Shown piece after piece: positions 51,632 to 63,629 of a stretch of DNA of 64,000 bases; the first letter of the stretch is position 1; every line of letters begins with the position of its first letter. The stretch is from Hemileia vastatrix. Taxonomy: Eukaryota > Basidiomycota > Pucciniomycetes > Pucciniales > Zaghouaniaceae. The stretch is from assembly GCA_030280995.1 (NCBI GenBank), contig JASXTE010000017.1, positions 13,072,498-13,136,497 of the forward strand. The letters run 5' to 3'. The notes under the pieces were generated by a model that worked only from the letters and a program-made list of their open reading frames with translations, was not told the DNA's origin and ran no database searches. The position numbers and the translations under genes are program-made.

Positions 51632-53894
51632 TACTCAGATGTGCTGGTCAATTATCAATAAAATTCAGCCCCATTTTCCCAAAAGAAATATTAAGATTTC
51701 ATGAAGTATCAATTCCAGTTATTCTACAGCAAGGAATATTTAGAGTTCATGTTTTTGGATTATTTCAAGAGGAAAAGCCAAAACTTGTTGGTGATCTTTC
51801 AAGTAAGCAGAGCTTCCAGATTGGACCACTACTTGGAGAAGTTGGTGATTTATCTCAAAATTTAAGTGAGGAAAGGGCCTCTAATTTCCAAAAAACTTTT
51901 TATTTTTCTTTCTACTTGGTTCCACTTCTTAACAGGCAGTATCGATTTGTGGATATTTTTTTTCTTCAAGTGAACTCATTGGTCTGGCCAAAGAAGCATT
52001 TTTTAAGGATTAAATCAATTTAAATCCAGTTCCAAACTATGAAAACACTTCCTTCTTCAAAATTTCACAATCTTGTAATTATACATCATCTGAAGGATTT
52101 TTGGCATCATATGACTGGATGACAAATCAGAGTATAGGAGGGATTAAAACAGTTCTTAATCAACATCAGGTGCAAGCAATCAATTTTCTGATAGAAAATT
52201 AAAAGAAATTACCAGAAAATTTGGATACCCTTTGTAGGAGGGAGGAAAACTACTGGCTTCAAAAAGAGACTTATAGCTATAAAGAACAATTCCCTGAAGA
52301 AGAGTTAGCCCCTTAAGTAATCGGGTCAATACTAGCTGATTGTATGGGTTTTGGAAAAACCCTGCCAACTCTGGGACTTATCTGGGAAGCTCAAAGTGTG
52401 GCCAGAAAATTCCAGCTCTCAGGTGATGGAGAAGGGAAGAATAAAAAGTCAGATACACTAATCATATTCCCACTTGCAACACTTTCTAATTGGATAAATT
52501 CAATTATAATCCACTTTGAGAATAATGTGCTTCCTTTCAGAGTTCTTTATGGCAAGGATTCAAAAAAAAACAGATGCTTAGGAGCTTCAGAATCATTTAA
52601 TTGTTTTGAATATTTAGTAAATGGTAAGTTCATCTTCTCCAAAGAAAAAATCAAAACCAGTTCCACCAGTAACTCAAAATATCATTTGGTACAAAATTGT
52701 TCTAGATGAGGCTCAGAAAGTTTTTGTTATATACCTTAAATTTTTAAAAATGAAATTTATAAAAGCTAATGAGTTTTTAACCTAAAATTAAAAGTTTAAT
52801 CAAGAATCCACAGTCTCAGAAGAATCCAAATAAATCAGACCTTGAGGCCCAGTTTTGACTATTATTGACAGGAACTCCACTTCAAAACAGAATATCTGAC
52901 CTTCAAAGCCTTATTTCATTCATCAGAATAAAAATTGGGCAAGAAAACTGGCTGTGGATAAATTTTCTTATACCAAGCTTAAACTGAGTAAGTTCTAGAT
53001 TAATGAATTCAATTAATGATCTCATTGATACCATCAGCCTGTGGAGAACTAAAGAAGAAATATTATCACTTCCTCTAAAATTTGAGCAATTAATATCTGT
53101 AGAGTTAGAAGATCCCTGGCTATCAAAACTTAACACACTTCAGGAAAGATTTGCTGAGAATTATTGCCCTTCTTGAAACAGCAATGCCCCTTGAGACTCA
53201 GCTGAGTTTCTCCAAGAGCTGTCAATTTTATGAAATTCCTGTAACCACCCAGTCTATGAAAACCCAGATCTGATTCCAACATTTCCTTTCACCTGGAAGC
53301 ATTCAGGAAAAATTATCCATTTAATCAGTCACATAAAAAAGTTCTTACTTGGAGAAAGGGATATATGTCTTTTCAAAGCTGTTATATTTTCAGAATATGC
53401 TGACTTTGTGGATATGTAAGAAAATCTTTTAGGTGTTTTAATAACTCAAGTCTAGCTTGATCAAAATTTTAAAATTTTATTTTTTTTAATAGTATAAAAA
53501 AAGCTCTAGATGACAAAAATATTGGTTACACTGAGTTTACAGGAAATTTGAGCTGCACAAAAAGAGATGAAAATATGTGTAAATTCAAAATAAATAAAGA
53601 ATTTCAAGTCTTTCTTGGAACAATTAGGGCCGCAGAGGTTGGAATAGACCTCTGGTGTACACAAAATGTATCTATAATGTTAAGTCAAAAAATATTATAT
53701 TGAAATCAAAATTTGAAGAGAGAATTTTTATTGGTCAAAATTTTAAACAGGAGCCTAATTTGAGCTCAGAAATTAAGAAGCAGGAAGTTTATCATTTATA
53801 TCAAATGGGAAAGAAACATAAAGTACATGCCTTGAAGTATTTTGTTAAAAAAAGAATAGAATTCAGCACTTATGGGATTCAACAAAAAAAATAA
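51632..53894 (+). pseudogene. SNF2/Rad5-like helicase pseudogene 2
   Basis: The order is: a Rad5/HLTF-like N-terminal part (VILQQGIFRVHVFG, IGPLLGEVGDLSQNL), LNQHQVQAINFLIEN, motif I with an intact Walker A (SILADCMGFGKTLPT at about 52330), LIIFPLATLSNWI, motif II IVLDEAQK (about 52695), motif III LTGTPLQNRISDLQSL (about 52870), SLWRTKEEILSLPLKFEQL, SEYADFVDM, GYTEFTGN, motif V AAEVGIDLWCTQNVSIM and motif VI-like VYHLYQMGKKHKVHALKYFV. Several stops and frameshifts and at least three introns break it. It is more complete than copy 1, to which it lies in tandem. Confidence 0.85.
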
Positions 53895-54299
53895 AACTAT
53901 CAATTCAGGTCAAATTTATTTGAAATAAATTACGTAATTCTGAAAGTTATTTGTATTCATTCTTAATTTTCAATGCTAAGTGTCCCAAACAGTGGTAACA
54001 AGGAATATGAGTATGCTAGCTTACTTATTAGGGAATTCCAAAATGACTCACATTAGATTCAGAGATTCTTTCAAGTATATAGGAGATTTTTATTGAAGGT
54101 TGAGTTTCATAGGAGTCTTAATTATTGTGGATTTATAGTTTCCAGATATGATGGAGAATAACAGTCATTAGGCAAACATCTGGGCACAGGAAAATAATTG
54201 ATGTGAGGTTGGAGTGATGAAACCAAATTTAATCTCTTGTATGAGGACAAATCCATAAGGACTGCTCAAGAATATGGTGAATTGTCTCTTATTTGAAAG

Positions 54300-55134
54300 T
54301 GTTGTTGATCAAAAGCTTGTACAAGTTTTTAGAATTCTTCAGATCTCCATGGCAATATAATTTGCTTAAAATCTCCATCATCATCAATTTCAGTGTCTGA
54401 GCAACACTTAATGTTTTCAAAAAGCTTCTCATCAGTTTCACAACTGGGGACTTTTTTTAGAAGCTGGATTCAGTTAACAGATTTCTGAAAACGAAAGTTT
54501 GAAATATATAAGGTTGTGGGTGTAAAATAAATGTGAGAAAAATCTGTGTTCTTAAGTTTTCTTTAAATCTACATTTATACTTTCTTAATTTAATTATTTT
54601 ATGGAAACTTTCAGAATCCTTTCCAAGCCATAACAAATCAGCTTTAACTATAAACCAATGATGAAGAACACCCATTTTATTTAGGAGAATAATATGATTG
54701 GAGTCCATCAAATAAGAAGTTAAATAATTAGTTTCTAAAGCTTTATCCCAGTGTTTCATGATAATTTTGGCCAAAAATTGATTCCAGTAATGAAACCAGT
54801 CAAGATTCCAGGCAAATGTTGTTCCTGGAAGATTGCATCACTGAAGATAATAATTGAGAACTTCATAGAATATAATAGTGATTCTCTCTGCAACCCTAGA
54901 ATTTTGTTCTGGATGAGGTAAATTTATTATGATGAGGAGAGAGCTTGTGTTGGGTGATAAAAACTTGTCTAACTGAGAATCTGATGGATTTTGCTTCCCT
55001 TCATTTGAGTGAGGTGAATATTTCAAAAGAACATGACAAAAACTGTAAAAAGACCTGGAAAAGGGAAAATTGAATGGTGGGGAGAAAATATTTTTTAGTA
55101 TGCATTGCGGTCTTCCAACATTGGCAGGACCCAT
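54300..55134 (-). pseudogene. unidentified multidomain remnant
   Basis: From 55134 leftwards: MGPANVGRPQCILKNIFSPP, VAERITIIFYEVLNYYLQ, a stop, then FAWNLDWFHYWNQFLAKIIM (from about 54830), NYLTSYLMDSNHIILLNKMG and an acidic end with CCSDTEIDDDGDFKQIILPW before 54300. The composition (many W, Y and H, no simple repeats) is that of a real protein, and joining across one stop gives more than 270 residues. I do not recognise a domain. It is next to SNF2 and transposon remnants and may be a multicopy family. Confidence 0.45.
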
Positions 55135-55151
55135 TGTTGGTTTATTTGGTG

Positions 55152-56181
55152 TTGTTTTGGTATGCCTTAAATGGCATTGTTTAAATAATTAGGTGTTTTC
55201 TGGAATTACGCAGAAAATATTAGGATTACGGGGAAGTGGGTACTACCATTGGATAGCCCTGGTTTTTCTCTTTATTTTATGTCCTGTGGACATTTTTCAT
55301 AGTCTAAGTATTTGGGGGATAATTTCTCATTTTCATTTTAAAAGATTGCTGTTAAATACTGTTTTTCGTGTATAACGGGCTAACCTTAAGTCTTAGGGTT
55401 AAGTGCTTAGTACCATTAAAATGAGCGGAATTTTCTCTAAATTTCATTTCACAATGTTGTTATGGCATAATTATGTGTTTTAAGGGTTTTAGTAGTTGTA
55501 GATGATTTTTCTAAGTATTTTGGGTGTTTTTGGTGGTTTTCTGGTTTTAGAGTGGTCAGGCCACTTCAGGCAGGCTTCCTGACGTTGGGCAGACCACCCA
55601 CCTCAATGCTAGTGGGCTGGGAAGCGTTTCTAGGGAGGTTTTATGCAATTTGGCGGTCAGGAACGCCAAATTTGTGAGTGTGCATGGGCTCTTAGTTAGT
55701 AGTCTGTGTGTATATAGTGAGGAAGACAGTTTGGGGCAACTCTAATTATCATACAACCATTTGGAGGTGATATCCTTGTTCCTCACTCAGTTTTCACGGT
55801 TTTTTGGCCACAATTGGCTGTGTTTGTTGCAAGTGAGTTCTTCATTTAACTTAACTTAGTGGCTGTTTTCTCTGTTATATAATTGCAAGCTATAGCAAGT
55901 ATCATTGCTGTCTCTGGTGTGAATTTGCAACCTACATCAAGTATCATTACCTTCTCTGGTGTCGACATTAGTCTGCATTTCAGTTCTTTGGTTTGGTAGT
56001 CTGTCTGGAGACTACTTTCTTGACTGATAAAGCAGTCAAGTGTATTAGAAAAGGGGCTTTTGGTATACAGGAACCAATTTTTTGTAGAAGGTAAATCTCA
56101 CTTATTTTTCTAAAGGGACAGAGGTTTTTCTCTTTGGTTTTACTTCAACTCCCTTGGTCAAGGCCTATTGGATTGTCTACA
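55152..56181 (+). repeat. probable 5' LTR of the Gypsy element
   Basis: The end is placed at TGTCTACA (56181), just before the primer-binding site. The start is not certain; TGTTGTTTTGG at 55152 is a candidate. A TATA-like TGTGTATATAGTG lies at 55705-55717. A 42-bp direct repeat (55883-55924 and 55925-55966, sharing AAGTATCATT and TCTCTGGTGT) is inside. No second LTR copy was found in the window, so the limits cannot be checked. Confidence 0.45.
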
Positions 56182-56185
56182 TTTC

Positions 56186-56203
56186 TGGCACCCAACGTGG
56201 GGT
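56186..56203 (+). other. primer-binding site of the Gypsy element (tRNA-Lys type)
   Basis: TGGCACCCAACGTGGGGT resembles the known tRNA-Lys primer-binding site of retroviruses and Gypsy elements (TGGCGCCCAACGTGGGGC). It lies between the probable LTR and Gag. Confidence 0.7.
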
Positions 56204-56273
56204 CCAGATCTGCTAGTTTTTTGGAATCTCTGTTGCCTTTGATTGGCCCTTTCTGGTGATTTGGACTGGAAGA

Positions 56274-57470
56274 ATGGCTTCTGGTTCTTCTATTCCTGTG
56301 GGGACTCTCTGTGGGGGGGAAGGTCCACCTGTGGTGATGGTTAGGAAATGTGTAGGGATTAAAACTTGGGAAAGTACCAAGTTTAATGGTGAAGATGTGA
56401 AGTGGTTTATGGAGAAGTATAAAGCTGCTGCTGGTGTGGATGGTGCTTCTTACCTAGACTTGGTGAAGCAAATTATCTTCTTCATTGGAAATAGAGTGGT
56501 GGAGAAGGAGGTTGTGGCCATGCCTGGCTACAAGAAGAGGGATTGGAAGCTACTGTGTAGGGAGATGGTAGATAGATGGGGTTTCAGGTTCACTATGGTT
56601 GATCTGAACAAGTTTTTCAGTGAATGGAAGTCTTTTCGTGGTGTTGGTAACTTACATAGTTACAAGAAGTTTCTCCTACAGTTTGATCCTGTGTTGGAAT
56701 ACTTGGTGGAAGTAGAGGAGCTGGCACATGAAAATTCTGACAAAGATGTTTTTTGATCCATCCTGGCTAGAGATGTCAGGATGAATGTGTTAAAGGCACT
56801 ATAAAGGAAGGACTTGATGAAGGCTTTTTCTAATGGGGACCAGAAGTTGCCTGCCTTGGACAAGGTGAAGGAGGCAGTGAAGGCCCATTTGAAGTTATTG
56901 GTGGAGGACACCTATCAAGAGGGGTGCGCCAAGTATGTCAGCAAAGTCAGTGAGGCATTGGCTGAAGAGGAGATCAGAGTAGAGAAGGAGGAAAAGAATA
57001 TGGTGAAGGTTCCTATACAGGAGAGGGATCCAATGGTGGAACAGTTAGCTGACCTGACAAAACAGCTACAAATTTTTGTGCAGGAGGCTAAGAAGGCCAA
57101 TAAGGCTCCTCCTCAGCCAAGAGATTTTGACAGGCAGGCTGATAGGAGTTATCCTTGGGTTTGCTCTTATTGCAGTATGAGGGGACATAAGTCCAATGAT
57201 TGTTGGGCTCTGAACAGAGATGTGTCAGAGGTGAAGGTGAAGTTTGACGGCAGGGTGTTTAAGTTCCCTGATGGTCAATTTTTGAAGCCCAGTGAGGGGC
57301 AGGCTCCTGTTGATATGGTCAGGAGAAGGGCTGGTCTCAATCAGCGGAGACCAAGGTTTGAGGAGATTCCTGATCAGGGGAAGTCTTCTATTAAGCAAGA
57401 TGATGATGTCAAGCAAAAAGGGAAGGAGGTTAATAAAGTCTTTTTTTCTACTTCCTTTGGTGGGTTGTAA
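56274..57470 (+). pseudogene. Gypsy Gag with zinc knuckle, two internal stops
   Basis: The ATG at 56274 (MASGSSIPVGTLCGG) follows the primer site by 70 bp. The N-terminal domain contains TWESTKFNGEDVKWFMEKYK. A TGA (56754-56756) and a TAA (near 56802) interrupt the frame, which then goes on to a CCHC knuckle (CSYCSMRGHKSNDC, about 57162-57203) and a basic tail. In family context the stops look like CGA to TGA and CAA to TAA changes. The frame ends with TAA TGA at 57468-57473, after which the protease follows in the same frame. Confidence 0.75.
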
Positions 57471-57506
57471 TGATATTCTTGTGGTGGACAGTCAAGTTGT
57501 GAGTGC

Positions 57507-58658
57507 TTGGCGGGTGTCTATGATGTAGAGGAAGGTAAGGTGGGAAGGCCTAAGAGCAGCTCTCAGGCCCAACCAAAGCCTAAGGCTTCTAAGGCAGATC
57601 CTAAGCTGGATGAAGCTAGGAGAAAGTACAGCAAGGAAGAGCTGTACAAGATGCAGAAGGGGATAGCTAATATGGGTTCCCCTAGCTTTGGTGCATTGGA
57701 TTTGAATGGAGAGCCAATGCCCATGGATGTGGAGTCTGAATCTGAAGAGGAGGTTCCTTTGGCTTTATTTCCAAGGCCCGCTGTTGTTAGAGGTTCTGGT
57801 GAGGGATCTGGTTTGATTCCTGTTGATGGAAAATCTGTTGGTGGTTCTTGTCCTCAGGAAAATTTTAGGAGCAAGGTAGTGAAGGCAAGGGCTCACTTTG
57901 AGAGGCCAGTAGTTTCTGGCCAATCTAATGCTATGGAATCTGTTCTAGAAAAGATGAACCAGGGTCAGGTTTCCCCTACTTACAGGGAATTGTATGCTAT
58001 CAGTCCAGGGTTGGCTGATAGACAGAAAAAGTTGTTGACCAGGAGAAGATTTTCTTCTGGGGAAGTAGAATACATATGTGATTCTGCTGAAACTTTTGGA
58101 GAGGGGTTGCAAACTCATTTTTCTGCTCCTCTGGGATATGTCAAGGTCACCCTGAATGGAAGGGAGGATAGGGCGTTGGTGGATTCAGGTTCCCATACCA
58201 GCCTGATTTCCCTGTTTGAGGCTACTCATTTGGGCCTCCCCATCAAAACTGGTATTGGTGGGAATTTGAGAGGTATAGGTGGCCATGTCACTGAGTTGAT
58301 GGGAGCCTCCAAATTTTTGAAGATGGATGTCGGTGGAGCCCCCAGAAAGGCTCATTTTTACATTGCTAAAGGTAATGTTAAAGCAGTTTTGGATGGGCCA
58401 TTCTTGAAGGAATTTCAAGCGAGAATTGGTTACCAATTTGACATGGGAATCAGTTTGGAGTTGACTGGTGAAGACAAAAGGAGGCTTCACATGAGGGTGT
58501 CATCCCCTAGAGATGATGGTTGGGAAACCTGGCCTGGTTTGTTGTCCAGGTGCCAATGCATGGATTGTTGTAAGAGAAGAAAAGAAGTGGGTGCCACCTC
58601 TGGATTTTTGGAGTTTGGCTTGGGCTCTAGTGAGAGTCTGTCTTTTTTCAAGGAATGA
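57507..58658 (+). pseudogene. Gypsy aspartic protease region
   Basis: A 383-codon frame holds a charged linker (KASKADPKLDEARRKYSKEE, MPMDVESESEEEVPLA) and a retropepsin domain: LGYVKVTLNGREDRALVDSG, SHTSLIS and later ILDGPFLKEF-like AVLDGPFLKEFQ. The active-site D-S-G is intact. It is in the same frame as Gag and RT. The domain is open but the polyprotein is not. Confidence 0.8.
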
Positions 58659-58884
58659 GGGCTGATCACCCAAGTGCTACTACCTCTCCCCAAGATGTGG
58701 AAATCCCAGGTTGTAGTAAGTCAGCTCCCTTGGAGATATACCAAGTGGATTTTCAACTTTCTCTTCTCTGCAAGTATTCTTCAAGTTTTTTATCAAGTCT
58801 CTGTTCTTTTTCAAGATTTTAAATTAATTTTAATTCAAGTTCAAAAAGGAAGATGCGTTATATATCTTTATTGAAAGATATGCG

Positions 58885-59433
58885 GAAAAGCTGTGGAGTG
58901 GTGAGATTGGGGTCTAAAAGTAAGTCCTCCCAATTGTGCATTGCTAGGGTTTCTTCTACACCTTTCAAAAACATTACATTGGCCATGTCTGTGAGCATTG
59001 GGGATATTCCTAATTATTTTTGTAGGAAAGAACAAAATCCAAGAAAATAAAATAAAAATTTCAAGACAGTTCAAGAAAGTCAAGAAAAAAATTTGAAGAT
59101 CATGAAGAAACAAAATTCAAAATATTTTTGTGAAGATCATATAGATCAATTTTTGAGCCTCAAGAAAGAGGTTAAACTACACAAATTTTTCGAGAAAGAA
59201 GATCAGCAAGATCTATTTTTGGGCCTCCCTGATGAGGATAAACTGCACAGTTTTAGAAAATGTGATTCAGAAGATGAATCGAGATTTGAAGAATTGGTAG
59301 ATGGAAGAGAAAATGAAGATGTGGGATTGCAGAAAAGCTTTGGAGTGGTGAGATTGGGGAGTAAAAGTAAGTACTCCCAATTGTGTACCGCTAGGCTTTC
59401 TTCTACAACTTTCAAAAGCATTACCTTGGCCAC
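58885..59433 (+). repeat. 102-bp direct repeat in the protease-RT linker
   Basis: 58885-58986 and 59332-59433 are close copies, both with GAGTGGTGAGATTGGGG, TCCCAATTGTG and TTCAAAA(A/G)CATTAC. Between them lies a frame rich in Lys/Glu/Asp (59093-59330). The second copy runs into the RT domain. Confidence 0.7.
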
Positions 59434-59444
59434 ACATTTGAGAA

Positions 59445-61199
59445 ATGGGAAACCCTTGGTTTTTTTCCAGGTCTGGCAGAGAAGACCTCCTGAAGATCCC
59501 TCAAGTTGAAGGTAGAGCTGCAAAGTACAAGGTGGCACAGAAGATTAGGCATTTCAATGAGCCTATGCCTGTAGGTTTGAATCCTCCGTTGAAGAGACCT
59601 CCAATGTCAAGAGATCTGTACTTTACTCCTCCGGTGAAGAATCCTTCTGATTTTGAGGAAACAGCTAGAGTGACAATGGAAAGGTTGAAGATTGTTAAAT
59701 TTGGTCCTGATGGCTGGTTGTCTGTGGAGGAAAAGTTGTTGTTGTTGCACGTTATTGTGCTAAGGGAGAAGGTAGTGGAATTTCTTGAAGAGGAAAGGGG
59801 TGTGTTGAAACACTCTTATGGGGAACCTTACTTGATTCCTGTGGTTTGTCATGAACCTTGGAAAACTAAACCTAATCAAATTTCAGTTTCTATCAGGTAT
59901 AATTTTGTGGAGATTGTTAGGGAAAGAGTCAGGACTAGATTGTATGAACAATCAACCTATTGTTACTCAAGTCCAGTTTTCTGTGTTAAAAAGCAGAATG
60001 GGAAGCTCAGGGTGGTACATAATCTTAGAGCCCTCAATAGAGTTACTATCAAGGATGTGGGGATCCTTCCAAGTGCAGAAGACTTTTTGGAAGCCTTTTC
60101 TGGAAGAGTGTGTTATGGTTTGGGTGATATTATGGGTTGTTATGATGAAAGGGAACTTCACACTGATTCACGGCCACTCACAACATTTGAGACTCCTCTG
60201 GGGAGATTTCAGCTCAGTAGGTTGCCTCAAGGAGAAAATAATTCAGTAGCAGTTTATCAAGCACAAATGTCTTGGATTTTACAGAATGAGGTGCCTACTC
60301 ATGCTGATATTTTTATAGGTGAAGTTGGAATTAAAAGACCTTCCACTGATTATGAAAATTAAGTGCTGAAAGAGAACCCAGATATTAGGAGATTTATTTG
60401 AGAATATGCAATTACTCTAGAGAGAGTATTGTTTAGAATTGAAGAGGCTCGCTTAAACAGTTCCAGGTCAAAGTTTTGCTGTTGTGTTACAGCTCTGGAA
60501 ATTCTTGCTCATGTGGTATGTAAAGAAGGAAGGATTATGGCAAAGAAGAAGGTTAATAAAATTCAGTCATGGCAAAGGCCTAAAAAAAATACTGAAGTCA
60601 GAGGATTTTTGGGAGTTTGTGTGTATTTCAGGATTTTTATTAAAGATATTTCTTTGTTGGAATAACCTTTAAGAAGGTTGACCAGGAAAGATGCAGAGTG
60701 GGAATGGAATGAATAGTGTGAAGAGGCTTTTTAGAAGTTGAAGAAGGTTGTGGATGAAGATATTATTCTTCACAAGTTGGATTATGGTAGAGAAGCTGGA
60801 AAACTTTATCTGGTAGTGGACTCAAGTTATATTGCTGCTGGGGTTGTTTTGTTGCAGGAGGATAAAGCTGGGAAGGTCAGGCCAGCAAGGTATTAGTCTG
60901 TGGTTTTTAATGAGGTCAAATCTAGGTATTCTCAGCCAAAGTTGGAATTTTGCGGTGAAGAAAAAATCTTGAAGAAGTTAAAAACTGTTTTTTGGGGGCT
61001 GAATTTTGAGCTGCAGGTGGATGCTAAATCTCTGGTTCAAATGATCAATAAACCTAGTCTTCTATATGCTCCAATGACTAGGCGGGTGGCATTTATTCAA
61101 CATTTTTCTTTTGACCTGGTGCACAAGCCAGGTAAAACATATACAATGCCAGATGGATTGTCAAGAAGACCGCTCACAGATGAAGATTTTGATCCTTAA
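59445..61199 (+). pseudogene. Gypsy reverse transcriptase and RNase H, decayed
   Basis: The RT part has YCYSSPVFCVKKQNGKLRVV, HNLRALNRVTIKD, CYGLGDIMGCYDERELH, LTTFETPLGRFQLSRLPQG and ADIFIGEVGIKRP. The position of the catalytic Asp pair reads G-E (FIGE), so it is dead. RT continues through RIEEARLNSSRSKFC and EVRGFLGVCVYFRIF. RNase H starts with LYLVVDSSYIAAGVVLLQED and includes VAFIQHFSFDLVHKPGKTYT and PDGLSRRPL. Stops at 60359, 60399, 60663, 60714, 60732 and 60894 or nearby lie in the same frame. Confidence 0.85.
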
Positions 61200-61200
61200 G

Positions 61201-62817
61201 AATTTGACAAAGATGTCCCAGTTGTTGGAGCCAGCACAAAGAGTGCTGAAGATTTTTCTATCTTCCACCATGAGGCTAAACTGGATGATTGTTCTCTCCT
61301 CCTCCAAGAGTATAAACTGGATGGTTCTGATCTTGATTCTGGTGATCAGGATGTTTTTGTTGATGAATATGGGGATTTTGTTTGGGATGGCTCAAATTTG
61401 GAAAATGGTGTTTTTGTTAGTGAACTAGATTCTCATAAGATTCAGTGGAAGGAAAGGGATTTACCAAAGTTTAGGGATTGGTGTCCTGGATGGGCCGGTC
61501 ATGTTGCTCATGTGCGCACTGGTGATTTTGATTATAGGGTTTTACCCTTGGATGTTGTTTTGTTCAATTTTTAAGATGAGACCTGGGGTCAGACTGGGTT
61601 TTATTTTATTATGGGGGAATATCTGTTGACCTTGGAGAGGCCAGATATTTGTGACAATAATACTTGGCTGGCAATAAAGAAGAAAAGTCCTGGATTCTAT
61701 GTGTCAGGAAGAAGGTTGATGAGGAGGAGACATTCTTTTCCTCAAGTTGTGGTGACTCTGAAGAAGGGTCAAGAGTTGGTGTTGAAGTCTTTGCATGAAG
61801 ACCTTGGTCATAGAGGCTTTGGGGAGACTTATGCAAGAGTAGCAGACAGATTTTGGTGGCCAGGTATGAAGTTGGCTGTGCAGGGTTGGGTTCAATCTTG
61901 TGAAGAATGTCAAAGAAGAAGTCACTTGAAACCTATAGGGTTAGCTGTGCTACTGGTGAATCAACTGTGTTTTGAAGAGTCAGTTTGGATGCTGTCCATA
62001 TTAAAGAGGGCAGGTATAAATACTTGATTTTTGCCAGGGATGATTTGTCTGGTTGGGTGGAGGCAGAGCCTCTTGTTAATTTGACTGCCAAGAATGTGGA
62101 GGAGTTTTTGAAGAAGGAATGGGTATTTAAATATGGGTTGATGAAGTTGGTGACTGTTGATGGTGGTCCAGAGTTTGGAGCTGAATTCAAAGAAGCTGTG
62201 GCAAGTTTTGGTTCTAAAGTTAGAGTGGCTACACCTTATTATCCTGAAGCTGAAGGCATGGTTGAAAGAGGCCATCAAGTTATCAAGAATGCTTTGGTGA
62301 AGATGTGTGGAGATAATGCTGAAAAATTGAGGCATTATTTAACCTTGGTGTTATTTGCTGATAGGGTTACTGTGAAAAGGACACTTATGAATTAATTTTT
62401 GGTCAGAAAGCTTTTCTACCAGTGGATTTGGAAGCTGTCTCTTATCTTGGAATTGACTGGGATGATGTGTGATCAACAGAAGATTTACTCTGTGACAGGA
62501 TGCAACAGTTAGAATGTAAAGAGGAGTCTCAAGAGAAGGCATAATCTAGAATGATGAAGATAAGAAATCAATCAGTCAGATACTGGGAAAGGAAGTTGGC
62601 TCATAGACTCAGGAATCCCTTGAAACCTGGTTGTTTGGTTTTGGTGTATAATAGAAGTTTGGAGAGTCTGTGGGGAAAAATGATTTCTGACAGATGGAAT
62701 GGACCTTACAGAGTCAGATCTCAGGTTTCTGGAGGTTCTCATCTTTTGGAGGAGTTAGATGGTGCAGTCTTAAAGAAGAGAGTGGCTGCTGATCAGGTGA
62801 AGACATTTTACCCTTGA
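61201..62817 (+). pseudogene. Gypsy integrase, frameshifted
   Basis: After an acidic linker (61201-61560) the zinc domain is present: LHEDLGHRGFGETYARVADR, FWWPGM and CEEC (HHCC). The core follows with a frame change near 61980: DAVHI (first Asp), VDGGPEFGAEF (second Asp) and EGMVERGHQV (Glu). Another frame change leads to a C-terminal GPY-type module (KMISDRWNGPYRVRS) ending VKTFYP at 62817. There is no chromodomain. The catalytic triad is kept but the frame is not. Confidence 0.8.
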
Positions 62818-62926
62818 GGAACAAGAAGTGAAGAAGATTGACTCCACAATGAGGATAAACTATGGACCATTATTTAATTTTGAATTTCATTATGGTGATG
62901 CTGTGCATCTGTTTTGTTTGAAACTT

Positions 62927-63430
62927 ATGTTAGAAGGTACACATGGGTGGGGCTTCTAGAATTTGCCTTGGAATGTGTGGGGGTGACTGATGGGCTGGCA
63001 GCTCTATCAACAGTTACACCAGATTGTCTGTTTCCAATCCCTTCACTTAATTTGGTTGAACCCTAGCATTGGTTTTTCTTCACAGATTTAGTCCTCTATG
63101 AAATTAAACTGGTTGGTCTTCAAGTGCCTAACTCTTCACAATTATTGGTTTTGGTTTTTTGGTGTTGAATGTTGTGTTTTGTTAGAAGGTACCCAGGTTG
63201 GGTCTTTTAGATTTTGTTTTGGCAAGTATGGGGGTAACTGATGAGCTGGCTGCTCTGTAGAATAGTTACCCCATAATGTATGTTTCAAGTGTTTTGTTTG
63301 TCCTAGTTAAATCCTAGTTCTGGTTTTTGTTATTTAGGTTTTAGTCCACTATGACTTTAAACTGGCTTTGGACTGGCTTCTTTGTTTCCTTGGAGTGGCG
63401 GCGGATCACTGGTGGTCTCCCATTGCTTTT
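62927..63430 (+). repeat. 252-bp tandem duplication downstream of the Gypsy integrase
   Basis: TTAGAAGGTAC at 62930 recurs at 63182, followed by shared GGG(G/T)(C/T)T(T/C)T and ACTGATG(G/A)GCTGGC(A/T)G words. The copies are clearly diverged. No coding is seen. Confidence 0.65.
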
Positions 63431-63629
63431 ACTTATTAGAGGGAGCCCACCCAGTGATCATTTCTTTGCATTGGACTTTTTCTTTTTTCTTTTCTCTTTT
63501 TTTCTGATTTTTTTGTTTATGGTTGTGTTAGATAGTAGTTTTAGATTATTTTCTTTTTTCTCTTTTTTTCTTTTAATTTTTTATGGGGGTTATTAGGATG
63601 TAAAGAGGAAAAATCACAAAATTATGGTG

